From: Taxillus chinensis
Taxonomy: Eukaryota > Streptophyta > Magnoliopsida > Santalales > Loranthaceae
Assembly: GCA_023512835.1 (NCBI GenBank)
Contig: CM042085.1
Coordinates: forward strand, 9,036,062-9,100,061
DNA length: 64,000 nucleotides
Reading direction: 5' to 3'
The notes below the pieces were generated by a model that saw only the letters and a list, made by a program, of their open reading frames with translations, was not told where the DNA came from and made no database searches. The first letter of the stretch is position 1, and each line of letters begins with the position of its first letter. Position numbers and translations under genes: made by a program. Positions 48,373 to 60,279 of the stretch are shown in pieces.

Positions 48373-50298
48373 CTGGAAAGGTTTATTGCGATCCACGAGC
48401 TCCAATCGCCCCAAAATCGCTAAGAAAGCTCTTCACCTTCTCTCTCTCTCTCTCTCTCTTGCTCAAACACGCACACACCAATAATTGGCAATTAAAGAGA
48501 TAAAACAGTTCTTAATTATATATATACCGTTGCCAATAATTGGCCTCCCAGCAATAATTGACCCGAACATAATAATTGACCTCCCGAGGTCACGAACTCC
48601 AAATTGAGTCAAATTACTGTCAAAACGCTCGAAATGATAAGTACAACACTGTTCAGATATTATCACACTCAAATGACCGCTCAAATGCAAAGTCAACCAA
48701 TAAACCTTGAAAAGTCAACAATCGGGTCAAACGGGGCCCCGACTCGAAATCGGGCCCAAGTACAGTCAAAATGCTCACATCGACGGTTACACTACCGTCC
48801 AGATAGTTACATTCCCATAGAATGACTATCTCTCAAAACTACCCAAATATGAGTCTTTACACCAACAGCTATCCCTTACAACCTGTAGGAATTGGAAATA
48901 AAGTAGGGTGAGCACGAGTGCCCAGTAGGTAATCCCCATCTCCACTATCCTTTTACTCAATTCCTAGGTCTATATGATCGGTGGATGCATGTGCCAGTGT
49001 AAGATCACAATCCAACACAAATAAATGCCACCCAATCACAAATAAAACATCACATCACATTTCGAATCATTAAAGGCTCATGCCTGCAAATCAATCACCC
49101 ATGGAAATTCCTACTACCAACTCTAGGAATTTCAGCTACTATTAAACTACCATATGTGGGACCCATGGTGTTCCTAACGTCAACCCGCCACATATGGGAC
49201 TTGAGTTAACCGGCCACATAGGGGACCCATGGCCTCTTGCCAGTCTTATGTGGGACCCACAGCTTAACTCACCAAATTCATCACAAATCCACACACAAAA
49301 TTAATCAAATGAAATATCCCAACAATCAAAATTCCATACAACACCATTACAAAATATTTAATTCACCAGTTAAGCACTATCCACTAGTAAGTATACATAC
49401 ATACATATTTAATATTCAAGAAACACCCAACGCCTCGTATACCAATTTATGCGATCAAACTAAACAGAATTTTATACCATTAAATTAATAAAATCGATCT
49501 CTAACAACATACATATTTTCATCTATGTTCATAATAATAATTATTATCATTATTCTTATTATTACTATTATTATGCTTTTATTTATTTATTTTTTGTCGG
49601 CCTAAGGAGGCATAGGCCGGTCCCTTTGGACCGGCCCACCAAACCAGCCCACGCACTGGGGAGGGTTTGCACCTAGCGGGATCGAAGCCGCGTCTTTCCC
49701 CCTTCTTCGTCGTCTCCACACTAGCGCGACAACCCCCCGGCGGTCGTACGGACCACCGTCTCCAACACCCCTCGTCGTTACACGACGCGCGCGGCGCGCA
49801 AGACCGATGCCACTGGGCGGCACGGTCGCCGCCGCCTTTCTCTTCCAACGTCCCCGCGCGGCGCACCTGATCAACGGCCACGATGCCCAAAACTGGCGCC
49901 CTCAATGCCCCTCCTCCACTGTACGGCCGAGACGCCGCCCGAAATCAACACCCTGACCCCTCCCTTCCACTCTGCACGACCATCCCACCCTGTCGCTGTT
50001 GCACAACCACGATACGAAGGAAACTGGTACCCCAAAAACAACTATACATATATACTCATTCACATATACGTATAAAAGGAAATTTAACATAAACTAATTC
50101 CCACCAATCTGCGTTTCGTGTATTAGTATAATTGGTAATCAGGAAACACCTACCTGATTCAAACTCGGGAGATCAAGAACACGATGGCTTCAATTCACTA
50201 CTCTTTTCAACCAGATTCTGCGCATGCACAACGAATGTAGGGTTTTACCCTAGTTCCCCTCTATTTATACTTATATGTGTTAATTGATTTATAAGATC

Positions 50299-50358
<60 letters not shown>
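50299..50358. repeat. (AAT)n microsatellite
   Basis: About twenty AAT units, within solo LTR B. Confidence 0.95.
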
Positions 50359-50704
50359 TTGATTAATAACAATAATTATAATTCATTATAATAGCTAACC
50401 CAAAAATAATTATACTACTACTAATAAGGTCCAATATTTAAAATATTTACATTAATAATCCATTTATAATAATGAATGTTTTCAACTTTAATACTAAAAT
50501 ATTACAGGGACAACTTAAAATAGTAAAACAATTATCATAATAATAACGCATATTAATAATAACGCATATTAATAAATTCCAGATATTAAAATAATATTAA
50601 TAATAACTCAAACGCTTGCGTAAGGCCACGCTGTCGAAGAAATATTCCAAACTCTATTTGGGCCTAACTTTCAACCTCACACAGGTACGAGCCTTTACAA
50701 AGAC

Positions 50705-52020
50705 TATGGGCTGTAAGTGGATTTTTTCCATTAAACACAAAGCTGACGGGACTAATGATCGCTACAAGGCGAGACTGGTGGCCAAAGGGTATACACAGAC
50801 ATATGGTATAGACTATCAAGAAACATTCTCACTTGTGGCTAAATTAAACACAGTTCGGGTTTTGCTCTCTCTTGTTGTGAACCTTGATTGGCCCTTGCAT
50901 CAATTGGATGTAAAAAATGCATTTCTTCATGGTGATCTTAAGGAGGAAGTATACATGGATATTCCTCCAAGCAATTTGGCTTCTTCAAAGAAACCAATGG
51001 TGTGTAAACGACATCGTGCATTATATGGCTTAAAACAACACCCCGTGCTTGGTTTGAAAGATTTAGCTTGGCGATGGAAAAATATGATTTTCAATAAAGC
51101 AACTCTGATCATATTCTCTTCCTAAAACGACAATTTGGAAAGGTGACTGCTCTAATAGTCTATGTAGATGATATGATTATTACAGGGGATGATCAAGAAG
51201 AGATTGAAATTTGTCATTAGAATTTGAGATGAAGGACCTTGGAGGGCTTAAATATTTTCTCGGAATTGAGGTAGACGGTCAAACCAAGGTATATTTCTTT
51301 CTCAAAGGAAGTATGTGCTAGACTTGAAATATACCCAGATCAAGTTCCAACAAATAAAGAGCAATATCAACGATTAGTTGGGAAACTCATCTATTTATCT
51401 CATACTCGCTCAGATATTGCTTATGCAGTAAGTGTTATAAGTCAATTCTCACATTCTCCTAACACTGATCACTTGGATGCTGTAATTCGTATACTTCGAT
51501 ACTTGAAGGCCTCTCCAGGAAAAGGACTTATTTTTGTAAAAAATAAGCATATGGAGATTGTGGGTTACATAGATGTTGACTGGGCCGGTAATATTACAGA
51601 TAGAAAATCTACATCAGGCTAATTTACATTCGTAAGGGGCGACCTTGTGACATGGAGAAGTAAAAAGCGAAATGTAGTGGCATTATCTAGTCTAAGCGGT
51701 GTTCGGGGGAATGGCTAAAGGCGTGTGTGAACTTCTCAGCTTAGAAGATTGTTACCTGAAATTGGTTTTCCACCTACTACTGCGATGACTTTATTTTGTG
51801 ATAACAAGATCGCCATTGCCATTGCTCATAATCCGATTTAACATGATCGCACAAAACACATTGAGATAGACACCGTCATCTTATCAAGTAGAATCTTGAA
51901 GAAGGAATTATTCATTTCCCATTTGTCAAATCGAAGATCAATAAGCGGACATTTTAACAAAGGTAGTATCCACCGGAGATTTTTACAACTCACTAGGCAA
52001 GCCGGGCTTACAGGATTTAT
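50705..52020 (+). pseudogene. Copia reverse transcriptase and RNase H remnant
   Basis: This continues the copia polyprotein after the nested insertion: MGCKWIFSIKHK (50705), RYKARLVAKGYTQTYGIDY, QLDVKNAFLHGDLKEEVYM (RT core with the first catalytic Asp), and YVDD at 51161-51172. RNase H follows with DWAGNITDRKSTSG (about 51578-51620). Stops (for example near 51123 and 51620) and frame shifts show it is non-functional. Confidence 0.88.
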
Positions 52021-52042
52021 ACACACTAACTTGAGGGGGGAG

Positions 52043-52250
52043 TGTTGGCATAAGTTGTAAAAAAATATTATGTGAATCTCTACTTAATATTGTGTGAATA
52101 TCCGATTATGAGAAATCACATAATTAGGGATCTTGAGATATGGAATCCTATGTAATATTTTACTTCCTAGAATAGTTCATCCTTGTAACTATATGTACGT
52201 GTACCAAGTTATGAGAATTAATAAGAAAAAAGAGATTCCGAATTTCTTCG
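52043..52250 (+). repeat. 3' LTR of the copia element
   Basis: It starts TGTTGGCATAAG directly after the purine tract at 52034-52042 and matches the left LTR to about TTTCTTC at 52250. Confidence 0.88.
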
Positions 52251-52516
52251 GTTATCACCCTCTCTTTCCATTGAGATTGCAACTTCTCCCTTTCCAATGG
52301 GATAATGTGTAACTACAAGTATGTATTTTTATGTTTTTATTTTTAAATATTTATTCGATTTTTGTTCTCCATCAATCGATCATTTTTTGATTCCTCTACT
52401 TTACGGTGTTATTCGTTAATTGATTTCTTATATTAAAATTTTGATGGGTTTGTGTAATTGTTTTACTACTCACGTAGCCGTGTAATGTTGTAACGTGTTA
52501 TGTACTCGTATTACTT

Positions 52517-54734
52517 TGTCACGCCCCGAATTCCAAGAAAACCCGGAACCAGGAAACATGACTTCCCCTTGCCCGACCCGAAAGGTCAAGGGTTGGTGAC
52601 TAGCACCAATAGAGACTACACTCGGGTGCTATCTCAAATATGTAACCCTGTACGAGCATACATCAAGCGTAATCCCGTACTTTCTCATACATCATCATGC
52701 ACATGATAAGTCAAACAGTTATATAGACATTACATCATAAACAAGATGCAAATACAATCGTCCACGGACCCATGTCCGGGATACAACACACAATAAAATA
52801 CGGAATACGATGATCGTATCATATATCAAAGTAGTGGGCACGTCCTCCTGGAAGAAAGTCCTCCACTAGTCTCGGGTCACACCTGAAAAAGGGGTAAACA
52901 ACAAGTAGGGGTGAGCGACAAGCTCGGTAGGTGACCCCAAAACTCCACATCATGCAACACATATAAGTCTATACTATATGCTTGGTGTACTCGTGCACCG
53001 TGTAGTGTGCACAATCATCGGGACTCGGCCTGTAAACAAACATCGGGACTCGGCTTGCTCATACGGAGACAACTTGTCCACGATCCTCCATGGGATCCCA
53101 GCTCGGTGCACTCAGCCCTAGCTCCACGAGCTCAACACTCAACTCAGGGCCTTAGCCTTCCCACAACGCAACATGCCCGGCCACGGTCGCCACACGGCTT
53201 GCCATCGGTGCATATGCCGCCACGTCAACCACATAAAGACCATCGGTGCATCACGGTGAGAACCCAAACAAGTCACGGAGTCCATGCCCCAATACCTCAC
53301 ACCAACATACTAACATTAGTATGGCATGTCATGCTCAATATTTCGTTTAGAACTATAGCCGATCTTCACAAGTAAATCCTCAATCCTTGATTTATGAAGA
53401 AAGTACCCATAGCAAACTATTTTCTTGAAATCAAAAGTCGCAAAGATTGGGTTCCCATATTATAAATAAGATAATCTGATTTTTGGGGATTTTTCTTGAG
53501 ATGTCTAATCCTACTTTCCAAAAAGTCACCACTACGAACTTTTGGGTTTTTCCGAGATTTAACACTAAATCCCAAATTTCATATTTTGAAAGAGTGAGAA
53601 TTAATTTTTCTAGTATTTTTCTTTGAATCCAAATGGGGGTATTTCATTATTTACATTGTAACTTAAGTATAATACCCTTCGGCTCGAACTACGAACTAAG
53701 AGGCTACAAACTACGGGTCTATGAACTACGACCCTACGAATTACTGAACCTTCGAGCTACTGAACTACGACCCTTCGACCCGAACTTCGGGTCTCCGTCA
53801 TTTTAAACAAGGAACGCGCCTAGGGTACTGTTCATCGTCGTCGTTTTCACTGTTCTTCGTCCAAACGCGCCCAAACTCCCAGGATGCTTATTAACATCTC
53901 TCGTTTCGCAACAAACTACGATATCTACCTCAAAACGCATACGAACGCCTCTAAATCGCGCGAAAACAATAGAAACACGTATAAAATTCCAGATTTCCAG
54001 AAATCTAAATCTAAACCCGATTTCCATGGTAGACTTATCAACCCTCATGAAAAACACGGTTAATCAACCCCAAAATCACGAAACATATATTCACAATGAT
54101 AATAAACGGTTTTAATCACAGATCTTATGCTAAACCATTAGATCTAACCCAAAATTGGTTTTCCCCAAATTCTAGGGTTCATGCTCAATTTCATATAAAT
54201 TCGTACAGATCTAAAACAAGCGAGAGATAAGAAGTTCAAGGACACCCACTTGAAGTGAATCTTTGAGCTCCACGAACCCAAATCGCCCCAAATCGCCAAG
54301 GCCTCCAAGCTCTCTCAAACGCACCAACGTGAAACGTAAAGTGAAAGCTTCTTCTTCTTCTTCTTCTTTTGCTGCTATTTATATTTCTGCCAGTCAATTG
54401 ACCTACTCAACCATTGACCCAGTCAATAATTGACCTCCCAACACAAAAATTGACCTCTAGGGCCCCGAACTCCAAATTGAGTCAAACTATAGTCAAAACG
54501 CTCAAAATGATGAGCATAACACTAAACTGATATTATCACATGCAATTGACCATTCAAATGCAAAGTCAACCAATAAACCCCGAAAAGTCAACAGTCGGGC
54601 CAAACGGGGCCCCGACTCGGAATCGGGCCTAAGTACAGTCAAAATGCTCACATCGACGGCTACACTACCGTCCAAATAGTTACATTCCCATAGAATGACT
54701 ATATCTCAAAACTACCCAAATACGAGTCTTTACA
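52517..54734 (+). mobile_element. Solo LTR A2, 2218 bp
   Basis: It begins TGTCACGCCCCGAATTC and ends ACGAGTCTTTACA, and aligns with solo LTR A1 over most of its length. Flanks TACTT (52512-52516) and TACTC (54735-54739) are a 5-bp duplication with one mismatch. No internal retroelement genes adjoin it, so it is a solo LTR. Positions 53681-53797 hold a repeat of ACTACGAAC/CTTCGA phrases in the place where A1 has its minisatellite. Confidence 0.87.
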
Positions 54735-54805
54735 TACTCGATGCAGTGTTAATACTTTAATTTGTTTAAATGTTTTTATTTTTAATATTATTATGTTTGT
54801 TAGAA

Positions 54806-56500
54806 ATGACTACTGATGAAAATATTGTTAGCAGTAGTAGGATTGATAGCACTATCGTATATGTGTATGATCCAAAATTAAATCCAATGTGTAAAGCCAA
54901 GTTTAAAGATCTTGGTTTGAAGTATCAACATTGGCTTAATTTGAATGATAAAAAGTTTGGTTCAATGTAAGATTTGTGATAAAGATACGAAAGTAGGCAT
55001 TATAATACTGAAAGAACACTTAAGTGGGAGATGTAGTGATGCAGTCAAATGCTCGAAGGTGATAAAAGAATTTTTTAAAGAGATGAGATATTATATGTTG
55101 AAAAATAGGAGGAGGCTAAAGTTGATTTTAATATTAATTTTGGTGAAGAATAAGAATTAGGAGAAAAAATTGAAAAAATTGAAAAAATTGAAGGGATTAC
55201 GAGTGGAAGTTGAAATCTCAACAAAAATGTTCAATCAAGTTCTGGAACAACTTCAGAGATAATAAAAAGTACACTTATTGATAAGGGTGTGAGAGGTTTT
55301 ATAGATGCTTTTGTGAGACAAATCATAGAAGATGTTATTGTGGAGCAAATGAATAAAAAGCTTACTTAAACGATAGTGGAAAATTAAGTAAGATCAAAGG
55401 AAAAAAAGGAATAAACTTCATTTATACTTTGCTAGGTGGGCTTATAAAACTAATGTAACTTTTAATACATTAAACTTGAGGAGTTTTCATGGTTTAACTG
55501 AGGCTATTGGGCAATATGACCCTAGTTTCGAACCCCCATCAAGTTATGAATACAAATTAAGTTGAAACACTAATTTCTTATAAATAATATGGTTGTACTC
55601 TGATGTCTGATTGGTGGTGAGACAAAAGAAGAAGACATCTTATTAATTTTCTTGTCATTTCTTTTAAATGAACTTTTTTCTTAGGTTTAGTGGATGCATC
55701 TAACGAAATACAATATACAAATTTGCAATTTAAATTGTTGAGAAGAAAGTGGCTAAGATAAAAAAGGATAATTTTATCCAATTAGTGACAAACAATGTTG
55801 CTAATTATAAGAAGGTTGGTAAGTTGTTAATGATGAAAAGCTAGACATTGTTTTGAACTCCATGTGTAACTCATTGTATAAATTTTATCATAGGGGATAC
55901 TTGAAAAATAAAAACATTCAAAATTATTATTTACAAAAAAACCAAAGTAACGAACTTCATTTATAGGCATGGTTATAGTTTTAATACATTAAGGGTGAAA
56001 ACAAATAATAGTAGCTTGATTAGGGCAAAAGTGACTCGATTTGTATCTTCATTTTTAACACTTTAGCGTTTATTAAGCATCAAGAGGCTTTAAGATTGTT
56101 ATTTAGTTTTGAGGAGTAGTTGCATTTTAAGGTTGCCTTTATAGAGGCAAGGAAGAATGTTGAATGTATAGTGTTTTTCATTCATTTTTGGAATGCTTTG
56201 AAAGATTGCCTATGAACGTCATTACCTCTTCTCTAACTTTTGAGGATAATTGACTGTAATAAGAGACCCGCATTACACCAAGTTCATATGGCAATGGAAG
56301 ACACAAAAAGAAGTATAAAAGAATTTTTTGTGGAGAAGTAAAATTTGTGAAAGCTTGTTATCGCGATTATTGAGAGGCTACTTGGAGAATCAAATGAATT
56401 AATCATTATATTCTACTATTTTTTTTCTCAACCCAAGCAAATATTTCAAGACATTTGATATGAATATGAAAAACGTTGACATGCCGAAATGATGCATTTA
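54806..56500 (+). pseudogene. Dead hAT transposase with BED finger and DUF659 region
   Basis: Reading + in shifting frames, 54806-55070 gives a BED-type zinc-finger region (KYQHWLNLNDKKFG, then CKICDKDTKVGIIILKEHLSG and a later CSKV). A frame shift lies near 54957. NKLHLYFARWAYKTNVTFNT to YDPSFEPP (about 55410-55540) fits the DUF659 block of plant hAT transposases. About 56010-56330 resembles the later region (RFVSSF, FWNALK, CNKRPALHQVHMAMEDTKRSIKEF). Many stops separate these blocks. The solo LTR A2 lies directly upstream and may have inserted in this element's 5' part. Confidence 0.72.
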
Positions 56501-56589
56501 ATGATATTATTATAAGGATTAAACCTCATATGATCTTACAAGAAAAGATTATAGTACAATCTAACATTTATAGTAGATCTACCTGGAAA

Positions 56590-56960
56590 CTTTGCTAATG
56601 TAAGGATCCGTATATGTGTTAGCATAACTTATAATCTATATTTGATGTTGAGAAAGTTATTTTGATAATGTGGCCATTAATACAATCGTTTTAACTATAT
56701 TTGGGCCTAATTTGAGGTCCAAAGCCTTTAGGGTTATTTAGTAATTTTTGGGAGTTAAATTGAGGGTTAATAAATGAAAAATAAAATTTAGGAGGATTTT
56801 TTGGAAATTATTAAAGAGGAGGACGAATTTTAATTAAAAATAGGGTTTTAGGATTTTATTATTTATTATAACTTTATTTTGAGAAACCTAGCCGTCGGAG
56901 GAGAGTCCTTAGTGTTCTTCGCGTTAACCATCGATTTTAGACCGTTCTTGCGAGCATGAT
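56590..56960. repeat. Possible retroelement LTR fragment
   Basis: The phrases GGGTTATTTAGTAATTTTTGG, GTTAAATTGAGGG and a later AAACCTAGCCGTCGG occur in the order common to several plant LTR 5' regions. No partner repeat is present, so this is tentative. Confidence 0.3.
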
Positions 56961-57867
56961 ATGGCACAATGAGGCTGATATATACATTAATGCAATATTC
57001 CAAATATATATTATTGACTAAGTGCTTTGGTAAGGTTGTGGGGGGTAAAAATTCAAAATATTGTAAGTGGAAAATTGTTGCATCAGTTGGAGAGAAAAGC
57101 AGGAAATTGAGATTGATTTGTGATTCCATGAGTAGACACGTTGTTTTAAAAATCATAAACTGTCCTCCCTCTTCTATCCTCATCATCGCCACTTCTTCCC
57201 CCCAAACAACACAAATGACAGCCATCACTTTCCTTACCCACGGCCGCAGCTATGGAATCTCAATGTCAGCATGTCAACACAAACGTTTACTAGTTATTGC
57301 AGCTATTGAGAATACGAATTTCAAAGATTCTTTCTACAAAGTTGCAGCAGCGGCATGAGTGAGCAAAATTAACCGGAGCTGGTTTGCAGGAACGGAAAAC
57401 AGAAAAGAGTGAGACGCGACCCGAATCAGGCCGTAACCGTCACACTGAGCATCGACGCTTCCTGTCAGGATTACATCACCAAGCTGCCGTTAGATCGTCT
57501 GGATCGATGTCCACCTCCGGATAGAAAACCGAGAGAAATTAACATATACGAATGATCTTCCAACACACACATACATAGGTATTAACGCGCACAAATGACG
57601 CTTACGGCTAAAAACAAGAACAGGACCAACGATACATTAGGCGTTTGAAAATGTGCAAATGTTTGGCTCTCCTGTCATATCATCCTTCCCAACTGGTTCT
57701 AATTTGATACTCCGCAAGGATAAGTAACGGCATAACGACTGTGATCGTCTTCTTCTCTGCAATCTTCTTTAGGATGGAAACGAAGACAAAGGCTGACTCC
57801 TACAGTTCCATAGATTGCAGTACATAAAAATTTAGATGACATACTATCGATTTAGGAATTAGGATCA
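56961..57867. other. Spacer between the dead hAT element and sHSP copy 2
   Basis: Mixed-composition sequence. Open frames at 56866-57228 (-) and 56969-57358 (+) overlap each other and lack family motifs, so I do not call them genes. Confidence 0.45.
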
Positions 57868-58083
57868 AACAAACACATAATTTCAGTAACAAAGGTCAGC
57901 ACTTACAGACATTTCGGGAATAAAGGTGACACGCTTACACACGCAAACAGTACTTAACTTGATCACTGAATCACATAAACCCAATTATGCAGCTTGCGTT
58001 TTTCTTTATTGTACACTCCACCACATTGCATGGAAATGAAAAACCATAGGACTATATATTGACGCAGGAGCCTCGAAGGACGA

Positions 58084-58581
58084 TTAACGAGAGGTGATGT
58101 CAATGGCCTTGACGGCGGGCTTCTTCGCCTCCTGCTTCTTGGGAACGGTGACCGTCAGCACCCCGTTCTCCAACGACGCCTTCACCTCATCCTTCTTCGC
58201 ATTCTCCGGTAGGCGGAAGCGGCGAAGGAACTTGCCGGAGCTCCTCTCGACGCGGTGCCACTTATCGGCCTTCTCCTCCTGCTCGCTACTTCTCTCGCCG
58301 CTGATCTGGAGGACGTCGCCGTCCTCCACCTCCACCTTCACCTCCTCCTTCTTCACCCCCGGCAGGTCCGCCTTGAACACGTGCGCCTCCGGGGTCTCCT
58401 TCCAGTCCATCCTCGCGCTCGCGAAGGCCGCAACCTCCCGTGCCGGCCCCGACGCGTTGCCCACGGCGGAGGGGGAGGTGGAGGAGAAGAAGCCGTCGGC
58501 GAATGGGTCCCACAGGTCCATGGAGAAAGGGTCGAAGACGTTGCTGCGCCTCCCCTCGAAGAAGCTTGGGATTATAGACAT
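58084..58581 (-). CDS. Class I cytosolic small heat-shock protein (copy 2)
   Basis: 165 aa, a single exon, with the class I signature [11 protein letters not shown], a full alpha-crystallin domain and the C-terminal IDI motif. Seven residues differ from copy 1, mostly in the N-terminal arm (residues 9, 35, 40, 44, 55), which governs substrate binding and oligomer form in this family; the alpha-crystallin domain differs only at residue 99. The 3' flank (from 57868) and the promoter to about 58815 are also related to those of copy 1, so the unit duplicated was a whole gene. Both copies are intact and in the same orientation; the 16.5 kb now between them is mostly later transposon insertion. Confidence 0.96.
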   Translation of the reverse strand: MSIIPSFFEGRRSNVFDPFSMDLWDPFADGFFSSTSPSAVGNASGPAREVAAFASARMDWKETPEAHVFKADLPGVKKEEVKVEVEDGDVLQISGERSSEQEEKADKWHRVERSSGKFLRRFRLPENAKKDEVKASLENGVLTVTVPKKQEAKKPAVKAIDITSR

Positions 58582-58790
58582 CTCTCCGTACTCAACTCAA
58601 GTGGGCAGAGAACAAAATACGCAGAACAATAACAGAAATATCGCGTTGGTTGACTGTGTTGTTGTATCGGATGTCTTCATTGTCTCCGATGGGTAGCGCT
58701 TTTAAAGGCTAGAAAAGAGGGTTCTGGTGCTGTCCCGACAAGGAATTTTGTTTTTTAAAAGGTTAATAAGTGTGGGAAATGGGTAGAGGG

Positions 58791-58813
58791 TTCTGCAACC
58801 TTCTACCATCTTC
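58791..58813. promoter_or_regulatory. Step-type heat-shock element of sHSP copy 2
   Basis: Three TTC units at ten-base spacing (58791, 58801, 58811), the same arrangement as in copy 1, about 210 bases upstream of the ATG. A TATA-like TTTAAAA lies on the minus strand near 58699-58706. Confidence 0.6.
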
Positions 58814-59915
58814 GTTATCACTCTTGTTGTTGATATTCGTGCTATTATTTTTGGTAGTTAAAGTAAATTATATATGGGTTTATGGTATGGATCCTTCGAC
58901 GACCCAGTGTTCACGGCCCATGCTCTAGGAGCTGGGCCCAATATATTTTCTATGAGCCTGAACCATGTGCGAAGTGCATGAGGGAAATATGGACTCCTGG
59001 CCTTTGATCAATAGTGGGTACGAGCAGGGAAATGATGGGTTGCTGGTATCTTTAAACATCTGACATTTAATTTTCCATCTTATTAACTCAAAATTTGTAA
59101 TTGTCCTTAGAAAGTATAACAGTAGAATGTTGTTTGCTGCTTAAAATTTAATAATATAATATATGATAATTATGTCATGCTTATTATAGTTTGTTAGCTT
59201 TTTAATATTAGAACTATCTTGTCATTTATTTATTTTTCTCTTTCTAATGAAAGTCTAGAACTCTAATATCAACTTTCCCTGTGCTACTGTGTCAACCAAC
59301 AGGAACCTTAATTACCAAGAGTATGCAGTGGTCTGCTTGAACCAATAGGAACATGATTACTTATTTTACCTTTGAGTGCAGGTTTTCGCTAGGCTGATCG
59401 AGGTGCAACTATAAAGACTGGTGGTCGAAGCATCAGTTATGGGGGCTATCGAAGGTCAGTTATGATGACTGGTTGCGGCTTGAACCATTACATTGGTCGA
59501 GCTATTGAAGCTTTTAACTATATATGCTCATAGACTTGTTGACAACTAGTTTCACATGAAGAATATTATTTGTTTCCCATGAAATTATAGGAGGGGCGGA
59601 TGGTGTTTATTTGATATTGATATTTGTATCTATATTATAAAACACCAAATCGTGTGAATGGAGGACGTGGAGCTTCTGTCATGCAAAGCATCAAAGATTG
59701 AAAGTGTGGCATGGTGTTGAAATTCAAGGACTAACTTCTTTATTCTCTCAGTAAAAATTTATATCTCCTTTGATTTGTTATAGTCCTAGAGTTCACAATT
59801 GTGAAGTGTGTACGTTATTTTTTGGTATTTTTTTTAAATGCATAATGACAGATTCAAGTTAAACTTTGGTTATAATATAAATTTCTTAGTGCATGTAATT
59901 TACATATATATTAAC
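58814..59915. other. Intergenic spacer
   Basis: No gene or defined repeat is visible. Confidence 0.5.
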
Positions 59916-59916
59916 A

Positions 59917-60216
59917 GGGGGGCAAACTTATTTGGGATATTAATTGCAATACTGTGTTTTATTTTTGAAGCTCCACAGGCTTAAACAAAATCCGGGTTCA
60001 GGGCGTAAGCCGAAATTTAATAATTTATAAGACAACTTCAAAAATTGTCCAAAACTTGCGGGATATTAATAGGGGGGCAAACTTATTTGGGATATTAATT
60101 GTAATACTGTGTTTTATTTTTGAAGCTCCACAGGCTTAAATAAAATCCGGGTTTAGGGCGTAAGCCCAAGTTTAATAATTTATAAGACAACTTCAAAAAT
60201 TGTCCAAAACTTGCGG
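59917..60216. repeat. Tandem duplication, 155-bp unit, ending at the tRNA edge
   Basis: The unit starting GGGGGGCAAACTTATTTGG at 59917 recurs at 60072 with few differences. The first copy ends with TTGCGG (about 60056-60061), the same bases with which the second copy runs into the first tRNA gene, and then breaks off. Confidence 0.9.
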
Positions 60217-60236
60217 TGAGCGTGGATCGAACACGC

Positions 60237-60279
<43 letters not shown>

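Larger units (their letters stand above)
46011..48861 (+). mobile_element. Solo LTR A1 (inner), inserted in solo LTR B
   Basis: It begins TGTCACGCCCCAAATTC and ends GAGTCTTTACA. CCAAC flanks both ends (46006-46010 and 48862-48866), a perfect 5-bp duplication. Without the hAT MITE and its duplication it is about 2212 bp. It is closely related to the solo LTR at 52517-54734 along nearly its whole length and only loosely to the outer LTR B. Confidence 0.88.
45658..50699 (+). mobile_element. Solo LTR B (outer), inserted in copia RT and itself interrupted
   Basis: It begins TGTCACGACCCC and ends ACGAGCCTTTACA. AAGAC is repeated on both sides (45653-45657 and 50700-50704), a 5-bp duplication inside the codons for EGKKT/MGCKW of the host RT. 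Without the inner insertion and its target repeat it is about 2186 bp. It starts TG, ends CA, and has no primer-binding site, polypurine tract or coding domains, so it is best read as a solo LTR left by recombination of a larger element. A GC-rich block at 49600-50000 opens false frames. Confidence 0.85.
43091..52250 (+). mobile_element. Decayed Ty1/copia retrotransposon, interrupted by nested LTRs
   Basis: The two LTRs are 43091-43298 and 52043-52250 (about 208 bp). The left one ends at a primer-binding site TGGTATCTGAGC (43299-43310) like that for tRNA-Met; the right one is preceded by the purine tract GAGGGGGGAG. The gag, protease, integrase, reverse transcriptase, RNase H order between them is the copia order. 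Without the 5-kb insertion at 45658-50699 and its target repeat the element is about 4.1 kb, so it also carries deletions. The first 15-20 bases of the left LTR align poorly, and a flanking duplication was not established. Confidence 0.88.

Noticed and set aside
49579..50092. GC-rich open frames on both strands
   Set aside because: They lie inside solo LTR B and have no domain; they are compositional.
56866..57358. Overlapping 120-129 aa frames on both strands
   Set aside because: No recognisable domain or splice context; probably chance.
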